Of a stretch of DNA of 13,982 nucleotides, positions 6,356 through 13,965 are shown piece by piece. How positions within the stretch are numbered: the first letter of the stretch is position 1; every line of letters begins with the position of its first letter. Source of the DNA: Planctomycetaceae bacterium (GTDB taxonomy: Bacteria; Planctomycetota; Planctomycetia; Pirellulales; Pirellulaceae); NCBI GenBank assembly GCA_007133715.1, contig SLMF01000602.1, forward strand, positions 1 to 13,982, in the 5' to 3' direction. The notes under the pieces are model-generated. The model saw nothing but the letters and a program-made list of their open reading frames with translations. It was not told the DNA's origin and made no database searches. Position numbers and translations under genes: made by a program.

Positions 6356-7981
6356 ATGGGGAAGAAGCGTGTGCCTTCGCGGCGGGGTTTTTCGGCAGCC
6401 GAATCGCCAGACTACCACGCGTTTTCGCAGGAGATCCTTCATTCGGGGCATGCGGATCTGCCCCTGGCGGGTTTTCTCCGGCAAACCACGTTGCGTCTAC
6501 TCGAGTTTTTTGCCTGTGAGCAGGTCGAATTGGCGGTTCGACGAGAGGATCGTTGCCTGCGGTGCCGAGCTCGCACGCGCCGCGATGCCCCCCCGGAAGT
6601 CGAGACTCATCAACAGGCGTGCGACGGGGTGTCGTTGGCCGACTGCGAGAAATCCTGCGCTGGCACGATGAGCGAGTCCCACAGTCTCTCGCTTCCTCTG
6701 ATGACGGCGGGCACCACGATCGGCCGGTTGCGTCTGATGCGGGCCCAGCAGGGCCGGTTTTCGTCGCACGATCAAGCGGCTCGCGACGCCTTGGCGCAGG
6801 CCCTGGCCTCGGCTTTGTTCAGCCAATTGGACCATGCCGCATTGCGTGAGCGGATCAAGGAATTGACGTGTTTGTACCGTCTGACGCAACTGGCAGAGAC
6901 TCCGGGGATCACATCCACTGAGCTTTTTGGGGGGGTTGCCCGGCTGTTGCCCGATGCCTGGCAGTACTCGGAGATCGCGGCAGCGCGGGTCGTGCTGGAT
7001 GACGTCCGCTATGAATCGGCCCGATTTGACAGCTGTGTCGCATGTCAGAGCGCGGACATTGTGGTGGCAGGCCAGAAACGTGGCTCGATCGACGTGGTGT
7101 ACCGGGAGCCGCGTCCGGAGATGGACGAGGGTCCGTTTTTGAAAGAAGAGCGGAATCTGATCGAGGCGGTCGCCCGCCACCTGCCGCCGATCATCCAGCG
7201 GCGGCAGGCTGCCGAAGAGGAGCAGCGTCTGCAGGAGCAGCTTCGCCATGCGGATCGGCTGGCCACTATCGGACAACTGGCCGCAGGCGTCGCGCACGAG
7301 TTGAACGAACCGCTGGGGAATATCTTGGCCTTCGCCCAGCTTGCGGAGAAGCAACCCGGTCTGCCGCGGCAGGCTGCCGACGACCTGGAAAAAGTGGTGG
7401 CCGCGTCCCTGCATGCCCGCGAGGTGGTCAAGAAACTGATGCTGTTCGCTCGCCAAATGCCGCCGCAGAAGACCTTGGTCGACCTGAATCAGGTGGTTGA
7501 AGAGGGCCTGGGGTTCCTCCAAACTCGCTGTGCCAAGAACGGTGTGGCACTAGAACGCCGTCTGTCCTCGCACGTGCCTCGCATCACAGCCGACCCGTCC
7601 CAACTGAATCAGGTGTTGGTCAATCTGGTTGTCAACGCAATCCAAGCCATGCCGGACGGGGGGACGCTGAAACTGGTGACCTGCGCCGCACGCGGGAACG
7701 TGATGCTGGTGGTCGAAGACGATGGGAGCGGAATGACTCCCGAGGTGCTGGAAAAAATCTTCATCCCCTTCTTCACCACCAAAGATATCGATGAAGGAAC
7801 CGGTTTGGGACTGGCTGTCGTGCATGGGATCATTACCTCTCATGGGGGTTCGATCAGGGCGAGCAGCGAGCCGGACCGGGGTACGCGTTTCGAGATCCGG
7901 TTACCGATCCGGTTGCCGGACGATCCGCAGGGGGCCTCCGCCGAGGGGGAGGTCGATCTGCATCCGATCAGGGAGGTATAA
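6356..7981 (+). CDS. Sensor histidine kinase with two GAF-like cysteine-containing sensor domains
   Basis: The protein has 541 residues from the ATG at 6356 (MGKKRV); a GTG at 6320 would add 12 residues of poor composition. No signal peptide or membrane segment is visible, so it should sense in the cytoplasm. Domain 1 (about 30-165) is GAF-like, with LRQTTLRLLEFFACEQVELAV, a CLRC pair and three more Cys (89, 97, 101). A coiled linker leads to domain 2 (about 170-280), which ends in the family signature RPEMDEGPFLKEERNLI and carries CVAC at 227-230. The kinase core has the H-box GQLAAGVAHELNEP (His314), N-box NLVVNAIQAMP, G1 VEDDGSGM, F-box FFTTKD and G2 GTGLGL, all intact. The stop is 3-6 bases before the regulator gene, so the two form an operon and almost certainly a cognate pair. 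The signal is unknown. Confidence 0.9.
   Translation: MGKKRVPSRRGFSAAESPDYHAFSQEILHSGHADLPLAGFLRQTTLRLLEFFACEQVELAVRREDRCLRCRARTRRDAPPEVETHQQACDGVSLADCEKSCAGTMSESHSLSLPLMTAGTTIGRLRLMRAQQGRFSSHDQAARDALAQALASALFSQLDHAALRERIKELTCLYRLTQLAETPGITSTELFGGVARLLPDAWQYSEIAAARVVLDDVRYESARFDSCVACQSADIVVAGQKRGSIDVVYREPRPEMDEGPFLKEERNLIEAVARHLPPIIQRRQAAEEEQRLQEQLRHADRLATIGQLAAGVAHELNEPLGNILAFAQLAEKQPGLPRQAADDLEKVVAASLHAREVVKKLMLFARQMPPQKTLVDLNQVVEEGLGFLQTRCAKNGVALERRLSSHVPRITADPSQLNQVLVNLVVNAIQAMPDGGTLKLVTCAARGNVMLVVEDDGSGMTPEVLEKIFIPFFTTKDIDEGTGLGLAVVHGIITSHGGSIRASSEPDRGTRFEIRLPIRLPDDPQGASAEGEVDLHPIREV
7971..7976 (+). promoter_or_regulatory. Ribosome binding site of the response regulator gene
   Basis: GGGAGG lies in the last codons of the kinase gene. 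Its spacing is 8 bases to TTG (7985) and 11 to ATG (7988), so the start codon is ambiguous between the two. Its position inside the kinase reading frame suggests coupled translation. Confidence 0.7.
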
Positions 7982-7987
7982 CGGTTG

Positions 7988-9343
7988 ATGCCGAGCAACT
8001 CGCGAGAGGAACCGAAGGAGACGCTGCTGGTGGTCGATGACGTGCCGGCGACTGTGGAGGCGATCCAGCGGAATCTGGGGGCTTTGGGTTATGCGGTACT
8101 GACCGCGCCGGGCGTACCGGAAGCGATGCGGATTCTGGAGAGTTCGGCGGTGGATTTGGTGATCACCGATCTGAAGATGCCGCGTTCCAGCGGTTTGGAC
8201 TTGGTCCGCCATGTGCGTGAGAACTTGCGGGAGACGGAGGTGATCATGATCACGGGTTATCCGTCGATCGAAGGCGCGGTGGCGGCGGTCAAGATTGGTG
8301 CGGAGGAGTATTTGTCGAAGCCGTTTACGGACAGCGAATTGCAGGGTGCGGTCGAGCGAGCGTTGGCCAAGCGTCGTGCCCGGCGGTTGGGCAACGCGCT
8401 ACCGCTGCCGCCGCCGGCCCCGACTTATGGTTTGATTGGCGATTCGGCCCCCATGCACCGCTTGCGGCGGTCGTTTGCGAAAGCGGCCGCGTCGTCGGCC
8501 ACGGTCCTGATCTCCGGGGAGAGCGGGACCGGGAAGGAACTGGTTGCCCGAGCGATCCACTACAGCAGCCGTCGTTCGGCCGCCTCGTTCCTGCCGGTGA
8601 ATTGTGGCGGGATCCCCGAAACGCTGCTGGAGAGCGAATTGTTCGGCTACGTCAAAGGGGCGTTTACCGGCGCGCGGGAATCCCGCGCCGGTTTCTTCCA
8701 AACGGCCGACGGCGGTACCATCTTTCTGGATGAGATCAGTGAAACCAGTTTGAATATGCAAGTCAAACTGCTGCGGGTGCTGCAGGACAAGCAAGTGCAC
8801 ATGATCGGTTCCAACCGGCCGCGAAAAGTGGACGTGCGGATCCTGGCCTCGACGAACAAGGACCCGCTGGCCTTGATCAAAGCCGGCGTGTTCCGCGAGG
8901 ATCTGTACTACCGCTTGAATGTGATTTCGATCCACTTGCCGCCGTTGCGTGACCGGGGGGACGACATTCTGTTGCTCACCCGCCATTTTGCCGCCAAGTT
9001 CGTGAAAGAGTTGGGCAAACCGGCACCGCGCTTTACCGATGCGGCCCTGCACGCCTTGAAACACGGCTACCACTGGCCGGGCAATGTCCGCGAACTGGAG
9101 AACCTGGTCCACAGCCTGGTCGTGATGGTCGAAGGTTCCACGATCGACGTGGCCGATCTCCCCCCCATGCTGCGGTTCACCGCCCCGCAGCAGTCCAACG
9201 TGCATCGCACGCTGGCCGAGGTGGAAGCCGAACATCTGCGGAATGTGCTAGCCAGCGTGGGGGGAAATAAATCCCGAGCCGCCCGTATCTTGGGGATCGC
9301 CCGCAAGACGCTCCGCGAAAAGCTGAAGGACATCGACTCCTGA
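7988..9343 (+). CDS. Sigma-54-dependent response regulator, NtrC family
   Basis: The domains are complete. A receiver domain (residues 13-125) has the acidic pair DD, phospho-acceptor Asp61 in VITDLKMP, Thr89 and Lys111 in LSKPF. The AAA+ sigma-54 activation domain (about 149-375) has Walker A GESGTGKE, the sigma-54 contact loop GAFTGA, Walker B GTIFLDE and the arginine-finger region FREDLYYRLNV. A C-terminal Fis-type helix-turn-helix (about 408-450, GNKSRAARILGIARKTLREKL) binds DNA. It should activate sigma-54 promoters after phosphorylation by the kinase encoded just upstream. A strong ribosome site GGGAGG (7971-7976) lies 11 bases before this ATG and 8 bases before a TTG at 7985, so translation might start one codon earlier. 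Targets are unknown; no sigma-54 promoter was found here. Confidence 0.95.
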   Translation: MPSNSREEPKETLLVVDDVPATVEAIQRNLGALGYAVLTAPGVPEAMRILESSAVDLVITDLKMPRSSGLDLVRHVRENLRETEVIMITGYPSIEGAVAAVKIGAEEYLSKPFTDSELQGAVERALAKRRARRLGNALPLPPPAPTYGLIGDSAPMHRLRRSFAKAAASSATVLISGESGTGKELVARAIHYSSRRSAASFLPVNCGGIPETLLESELFGYVKGAFTGARESRAGFFQTADGGTIFLDEISETSLNMQVKLLRVLQDKQVHMIGSNRPRKVDVRILASTNKDPLALIKAGVFREDLYYRLNVISIHLPPLRDRGDDILLLTRHFAAKFVKELGKPAPRFTDAALHALKHGYHWPGNVRELENLVHSLVVMVEGSTIDVADLPPMLRFTAPQQSNVHRTLAEVEAEHLRNVLASVGGNKSRAARILGIARKTLREKLKDIDS

Positions 9344-9356
9344 GGGACGTCACAAC

Positions 9357-9743
9357 TCAGAACTCGATGTACCATTGGCCCTCGACGCGGCGCCATTTCA
9401 GCGGCTGGAGAGCCCGCCACGTCGAGCCCGTCAGCACACGGATCTCTGCCGAGCCGCGGGTGGCATCCTCTGCCACCGTAATCCGCTCGATCCGCACGCG
9501 ATCGTGCGTGATGTTGCCCAATTGGACAAAGACGCCCATCACGCGAAAGGCCATCTGTGTGCCGTCCGTTCCCTTTTGCCGGACGAAATCGGGATCGGTC
9601 AGCTCGACACAGGCGGCGTAGTCCTGATCGACCAGATAGCCGATCAGCAATTCGCTGCGTTGGCGAATCGTCTCTTCATGCGAGGGGCCGCAACCGGCCG
9701 CCACCAGCGACAGGACAACGGCCGACAGAAAACGGCCCTTCAT
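9357..9743 (-). CDS. Small lipoprotein, possibly NTF2-like fold
   Basis: This encodes 128 residues starting MKGRFLSAVVLSLVAAGC. The signal sequence ends in a lipobox (AAGC, Cys18), followed by GPSHEET, so it is probably a lipid-anchored protein. The frame stays open upstream to 9965, but the extension looks non-coding. The ATG at 9743 has GGGAG 6 bases before it, and the lipobox fits only this start. The mature part (helix ERSELL-like, then VDQDYAACVELTDPDFVRQKG, strands VRIERITVAED, SAEIRVLTG and the final VEGQWYIEF) resembles NTF2/SnoaL-like small domains, which often carry WYI near the end. That fold is inference from pattern only. The stop is 13 bases from the stop of the converging regulator gene. 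Confidence 0.75.
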   Translation of the reverse strand: MKGRFLSAVVLSLVAAGCGPSHEETIRQRSELLIGYLVDQDYAACVELTDPDFVRQKGTDGTQMAFRVMGVFVQLGNITHDRVRIERITVAEDATRGSAEIRVLTGSTWRALQPLKWRRVEGQWYIEF

Positions 9744-9821
9744 GATCGGCTCCCGGAATGCGGGGAGGAAAGCGAAGAAGACACCGGGGACAAGGCGTTC
9801 GCCGTCGACGAACCGCCCATA

Positions 9822-9850
9822 ATTCTGGTACGGGCGAGGACGCCTGTCAA
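9822..9850 (-). promoter_or_regulatory. Candidate sigma-70 promoter of the lipoprotein gene
   Basis: On the minus strand TTGACA (9850-9845, perfect -35) is followed by a 17-base spacer and CAGAAT (9827-9822, 4 of 6 matches to TATAAT). It would give a leader of about 70 bases before the ATG at 9743. Confidence 0.4.
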
Positions 9851-9951
9851 GCGTCGAGAGCGTTCGGCGTGCGTACATGAAGCGGGAGCGGGGGATGGGG
9901 TAGACGGTCGGTCGATTCGGCACGAGAAGTAGAGTTGTGCTGAGATGCCCT

Positions 9952-9979
9952 AAAAAAACGCCCAATGGGGGGGCGCGTT
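9952..9979 (-). terminator. Intrinsic terminator of the redox operon
   Basis: Read on the minus strand: AACGC, a bulged G and CCC pair with GGGCGTT around a short loop, followed by a run of T. It lies 33 bases after the stop of the FAD/iron-sulfur gene. A smaller hairpin (GCCGT/ACGGC, 9993-10008) sits between the stop and this terminator. It marks the end of the minus-strand transcript. Confidence 0.75.
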
Positions 9980-10011
9980 CTCCGAGGCCGACGCCGTTTT
10001 GTTACGGCCGC

Positions 10012-11616
10012 TTAGGGGTCCTCAGGAGCGGCAGTTCGGGCCAGCTTTCGCTGGTGCAGGGGCGACAGGTACAACGCGCCCGTGGGGCAGGCGTCGATGC
10101 ATTGCGCGGCAACGGAGCCGAGCGCTTCCTCGAAGGTATGGTTGAACGGCACGCCGATTCGGACGTCGAATCCCCGGCCGACAAAGCTTAATCCCAGGGC
10201 ATCCTGCGCTCGAGCGGCAATCTGGATGCACAATTCGCAATTGATGCACTTGCCCGGCTCGTAGATCACCGATCCGTGACGATTCACCTGGACAAACGCG
10301 CGGCGGCCGTCCTGGAAGCGTTGGGGTTGAGCTCCGTACTGGATCGCGTAGCGTTCCAAACGGCAGTTGCCGTGGGACACGCAGCCGCAGCCCAGACAGC
10401 GATCGGCCTGTTGCGAGACGATGGGCAAGCTGAGCGGATCGTTGGCAGCGGGCGGTTGGTCCAGCGGGGGTCGGGAATCGGCCAGCGCCAGGAATTCCTC
10501 CAGCTCGTGATGCTCGAGTTTGCCGATTCTTGAGGAGAAAGGGCGAGTGACGGGCGTGATCGGTTTCCCGAGCAGGAAGCTGTGGATGGCGGCGGCGGCT
10601 TCTTTGCCGTCGGCGACGCTCCGCACGACCATCGCCGTGCCCCGCACGGCGCAACCGGCGGCGAACACGCCGGGCAGGCCGGTTTGGAACGTACCCGCCT
10701 CCGTCGCAATCCCCCGGCGAGCGGTTTCCAAACCCCAACCCGCCGCCTGCTGCCCAGCCTCCGCTCCCACCGCCAGCAGCACGGCGTCGTACTGGCGGCG
10801 AAGCTTGTCCAGCGAGAGTTCGGACCCCAGCGAGGTCGGAGCGTGGACGTCGATCCCGGTGAGCAGCAGGGCGTTGATTTCCGCATCCAAGGTCGCGACC
10901 GGCAGCTGTTCCGGGAAATCACGCCGCAGCCGGCCGCCCAATTGGTTCCGAGCCTCGAACAGGGCGACGCGATGCCCGTTCAGCCGCAGATGGAAGGCGG
11001 CGGCCAAACCGGCGGGACCCGCGCCCACCACCGCCACCCCCTTGCCCGTATCCGGCTGGCACGCGGGTACGTAGGGCTCGCCACGGGCCAAATCGCGATC
11101 GGCCACATAACGCTTCAGCTCGCAGACCTCGACCGGACCGTCGGCCGTCTTCCGGCGGCAACCTTTCTCACACGGCTTCGAACACACCCGCCCCAGCACG
11201 GCCGGCAGGGCAATGTCCTGCTTGATCGTCGCGATCGCGGCCTGCAGATCCTGATCTCCAATCTCGCGCAGCATCTGCGGCACATCCATGTGAGCGGGGC
11301 AGGCAAAGTAGCAGGGAGCCAAACAATCGCCCACGTGGTCGCTCAACAGCAACTCCAAAGCGGTCCGCCGCAAATGATGGACCTCCGCCGTCTCGCTCTC
11401 CACCCGCAGGCCTTCCTCCGCCGGCATCCCGCAGGAAGGCACGAAGCGGTTCAGGTCGACCAGCTTCACGATGCAGACTTGGCAGGAGGTCGAGGCCTGA
11501 CAGCCATCCAGGTAGCAGAGCGTCGGGACGTCGATCCCCGCCAGGCGGGCGGCATCCAGCAGCGTGGCGCCCGGAGCCACTTCGACCGGGCGATCGTCGA
11601 TCCAGAGTTGGGGCAT
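10012..11616 (-). CDS. Iron-sulfur flavoprotein: NuoG/HydA-type N-terminus fused to a reduced GltD-like FAD domain
   Basis: The protein has 534 residues. Residues 1-80 are a 2Fe-2S ferredoxin domain of NuoG/HydA type with Cys34-x10-Cys45-x2-Cys48-x13-Cys62. His94 and Cys98/102/106 (DHVGDCLAPCYFACP) merge the NuoG His-Cys motif with the GltD-type cluster domain, which continues as GRVCSKPCEKGC (145-153). An FAD Rossmann fold follows: GAGPAG (198-203), acidic Glu221, LGGRLR. The second NAD(P)-binding domain of GltD is absent: YDAVLLAVGA (276-285) passes almost directly to TGLPGVFAAG (312-321). The usual Asp after that Gly is Cys322. The C-terminus has CLGCGC-x5-C (407-418) and a ferredoxin-like pair of motifs CINCELC (457-463) and CIDACPTGAL (506-514). 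It likely passes electrons between the NADH-oxidising partner and an unknown acceptor. It starts 3 bases after the partner's stop, with GGAG 6 bases before ATG. Confidence 0.85.
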   Translation of the reverse strand: MPQLWIDDRPVEVAPGATLLDAARLAGIDVPTLCYLDGCQASTSCQVCIVKLVDLNRFVPSCGMPAEEGLRVESETAEVHHLRRTALELLLSDHVGDCLAPCYFACPAHMDVPQMLREIGDQDLQAAIATIKQDIALPAVLGRVCSKPCEKGCRRKTADGPVEVCELKRYVADRDLARGEPYVPACQPDTGKGVAVVGAGPAGLAAAFHLRLNGHRVALFEARNQLGGRLRRDFPEQLPVATLDAEINALLLTGIDVHAPTSLGSELSLDKLRRQYDAVLLAVGAEAGQQAAGWGLETARRGIATEAGTFQTGLPGVFAAGCAVRGTAMVVRSVADGKEAAAAIHSFLLGKPITPVTRPFSSRIGKLEHHELEEFLALADSRPPLDQPPAANDPLSLPIVSQQADRCLGCGCVSHGNCRLERYAIQYGAQPQRFQDGRRAFVQVNRHGSVIYEPGKCINCELCIQIAARAQDALGLSFVGRGFDVRIGVPFNHTFEEALGSVAAQCIDACPTGALYLSPLHQRKLARTAAPEDP

Positions 11617-11619
11617 GCT

Positions 11620-13965
11620 TCACTCCACGTAAACCGCCGCTTCCGGGCAGATCTGGCGGCACCCGTCGCAGCGCGTGCATTTGTCCAGATCGATCGTATG
11701 CTGGCGGTAGGGGGTGCGGGGGATGGCGTCCACCGGGCATTGCTGGGCGCACAGCGTGCAGCCGGTGCAACGGTCGTTGATCTTGTAGGCGACCAGCGCC
11801 TGGCAGCGCCCGGCCGGGCAGCGGCCCTGCACATGCGCTTCGTATTCCTCGCGGAAATACCGCAGGGTGGACAGGACCGGGATGGGTGCGGTGGCGCCCA
11901 GCCCGCAGAGGCTGCCGGCACAGACGTCGCGGCACAGTTGTTCCAGCCGTTCCAGATCGTCCTTCCGAGCCTGGCCTTGGCACAAGCGGTCCAGGATCTC
12001 CAGGATCCGGCGGGTGCCGATGCGGCAGAAGGTGCATTTGCCACAGGATTGGTCTTGGGTGAAGTGGAGGAAGTAGCGCGCGATATCGACCATGCAATCG
12101 GAGTCATCCAGGACGACCAGGCCGCCGCTGCCCATGATCGCGCCGACCTTGCTCAGAGCCTCGTAGTCGATCGGGGTATCGGCCAGCTCGGCGGGCACAC
12201 AGCCGCCGGAGGGCCCTCCCACCTGTACGGCTTTCAGGGTACGACCGGGGGCGACGCCACCGCCGATATCGTCCACGACTTGGCGCAAGGTGATTCCCAT
12301 GGGGACTTCGATCAGCCCGCCGCGAACGACCTTGCCCGCCAGCGAGAAGACCTTGGTCCCGCGGCTGCCGGGGGTGCCCAATTGGGTGAAGGCTTCGGCC
12401 CCGTGCCGGAAGATCCAGGGCACCATGGCGTACGTTTCGACGTTATTGATCAGCGTCGGCTGGCCGCGCAAGCCGCGTTCGGACGGATAGGGGGGCCGCA
12501 GATTCGGCATCCCCCGGTGGCCATGCATCGAAGCCAGCAGCGCGGTTTCCTCGCCGCAGACAAACGCCCCGGCACCTTCCATGATCTGCAGGTCCAACGC
12601 GTAATCGCTGCCCAACACACGCGGCCCCAGCACACCGTGTTCCCGGCAGATCGCCAAGGCCTGGCGGATCCGCCGCACCGCCACCGGATACTCGGCCCGG
12701 ATGTACAGGTAGCCCTGGTGCGCTCCGATGGCCCGCGCGGCGATGATCATCCCCTCCAGCACCCGGTACGGAAAGGACTCCAGCAGCATGCGATCCATGA
12801 ACGCGCCCGGATCGCCTTCGTCGGCATTACAGATAATGTACTTCTGGTCCGACTGGGCTTCCTGCACCCGCTGCCATTTGATCCCGGTGGGGAAACCGGC
12901 GCCGCCACGTCCCCGCAGACCGCTCTGCTGGACCTGCGCCACGATCTCTTCGGGTGTCATTTCCAGACAACGCCGCAAGCCGTCCAGTCCCCCGTGCCGC
13001 TGGAACTCGTCGAGATCCTTGGGATCGATTTGGCCGAAGGATTCCAGGGCGATGTGCTTCTGCGGCCCCATGAACTGGCAGATCCGGGGGTCGCGCGTGT
13101 CGATCGCCCGGCGGACCGCCGGCGGTTCATCTTGATCCATCAGCAGCCGATCCAGCCCGCGTTGGATGGCGTATCTCAGCCGCCGCAGCAGGGTGGGGGG
13201 TCGGAAATGCTTCAGCACCAAGGACAAGGCATCCTCCGGCTGGACATTCACATACAGCCCGGTGGGGCCCGCCAACGGTACGATCTCCACCATCGGTGTC
13301 TGATAGCACATGGCCACGCAGCCGACGCGTTTGATTTCGGCCGGGGCCCCGCTCTCCGCCAATGCCCGGGCTACCGCATCATGGACTTTCCGCGTGCCCT
13401 GGGCGATGCAGCAGGAGTCCAAGCCGATGCGGATTTCGCCTTGCGGTGCGACCTTTGCCCGGGCAACTGCCGCGGACGGAGCCTGACCGTTCTGGCTCAA
13501 AAAGTCCCGCAGCATCCCCCGCACCGTCTTGGGCGAGATGTGCGAGTAGGTCGTGTCGTCCACTTGGACCACCGGGGCCAGCGTGCAGCAGCCCAGACAG
13601 GCGACCGGTTCCAGCGTGAACTGCCCGTCCGCATCGGTGTCTTCGCCCGACTTCAGCTTCAGTTCACTGCGCAGGGCGTCCATGACCATCGGCGCGCCTT
13701 TGACATGGCAAGCCGTTCCCACGCAGACACAGACCGAATGCCGACCCGCCGGCTTGTGCCGGAACTGGCTGTAGAACGTGGAAACACCCTGGATCGAAGC
13801 CGGCGAGATCTCGGTCAAATCGCACAGCCGCCGCAGCGCCGCGGGCGGCAGGTAATGATAATGCTCCTGCAACTTCTGCAACAGCGGAATCAACGCCTCG
13901 GGACCGCGGCCTTCCTGCCGGGCGGCTTCCTCGACAAAGCTCAAATCGGTCTCGGTCGTGGGCAT
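11620..13965 (-). CDS. Fused NuoE-NuoF (HydC-HydB-like) NADH-binding iron-sulfur flavoprotein
   Basis: The 781 residues correspond to two usual subunits. Residues 1-158 are NuoE/HydC, a thioredoxin-like 2Fe-2S domain (Cys81-x4-Cys86, Cys123-x3-Cys127). Residues 176-255 are a second thioredoxin-like ferredoxin domain as at the N-terminus of HydB (Cys185, Cys186, Cys216, Cys220); its first Cys is not in the usual C-x4-C spacing. Residues 295-700 are NuoF: FMN loop RGRGGAGFPTGIKW (351-364), NADH loop NADEGDPGAF (380-389), GAGAFVCGEETAL (464-476), SLBB region, and the N3 4Fe-4S cluster Cys641/644/647 with Cys687. Two C-terminal 4Fe-4S motifs follow at Cys733-743 and Cys763-773. This layout matches HydB of bifurcating hydrogenases rather than complex I NuoF. 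It should exchange electrons with NAD(H) in the cytoplasm. ATG at 13965 has no clear ribosome site in the 17 visible upstream bases. Confidence 0.92.
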   Translation of the reverse strand: MPTTETDLSFVEEAARQEGRGPEALIPLLQKLQEHYHYLPPAALRRLCDLTEISPASIQGVSTFYSQFRHKPAGRHSVCVCVGTACHVKGAPMVMDALRSELKLKSGEDTDADGQFTLEPVACLGCCTLAPVVQVDDTTYSHISPKTVRGMLRDFLSQNGQAPSAAVARAKVAPQGEIRIGLDSCCIAQGTRKVHDAVARALAESGAPAEIKRVGCVAMCYQTPMVEIVPLAGPTGLYVNVQPEDALSLVLKHFRPPTLLRRLRYAIQRGLDRLLMDQDEPPAVRRAIDTRDPRICQFMGPQKHIALESFGQIDPKDLDEFQRHGGLDGLRRCLEMTPEEIVAQVQQSGLRGRGGAGFPTGIKWQRVQEAQSDQKYIICNADEGDPGAFMDRMLLESFPYRVLEGMIIAARAIGAHQGYLYIRAEYPVAVRRIRQALAICREHGVLGPRVLGSDYALDLQIMEGAGAFVCGEETALLASMHGHRGMPNLRPPYPSERGLRGQPTLINNVETYAMVPWIFRHGAEAFTQLGTPGSRGTKVFSLAGKVVRGGLIEVPMGITLRQVVDDIGGGVAPGRTLKAVQVGGPSGGCVPAELADTPIDYEALSKVGAIMGSGGLVVLDDSDCMVDIARYFLHFTQDQSCGKCTFCRIGTRRILEILDRLCQGQARKDDLERLEQLCRDVCAGSLCGLGATAPIPVLSTLRYFREEYEAHVQGRCPAGRCQALVAYKINDRCTGCTLCAQQCPVDAIPRTPYRQHTIDLDKCTRCDGCRQICPEAAVYVE

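Larger units (their letters stand above)
9744..10011. other. Intergenic region between the lipoprotein gene and the redox operon
   Basis: This 268-base gap holds the candidate lipoprotein promoter and the operon terminator described separately. The open frame running through 9744-9965 on the minus strand is judged non-coding, because it has no ribosome site and would place the lipobox in mid-protein. Confidence 0.6.

Noticed and set aside
6662..6680. TGGCAC motif as a sigma-54 promoter
   Set aside because: The -12 half TTGC is absent at the right distance, and the site is inside the kinase coding region.
6497..7522. A 341-residue minus-strand frame inside the histidine kinase gene
   Set aside because: It is the antisense shadow of a gene with all kinase boxes intact, and its composition is rich in Gln, Arg and His.
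9744..9965. N-terminal extension of the lipoprotein to 202 residues
   Set aside because: It would bury the signal peptide and lipobox in the middle. The inner ATG at 9743 has a good ribosome site.
11620..13965. Assignment of the fused gene to complex I (NuoE/NuoF)
   Set aside because: The extra thioredoxin-like domain and two C-terminal 4Fe-4S motifs fit HydB-type subunits. No membrane complex I subunit is nearby, and the partner has a GltD-like domain instead of the long NuoG body.
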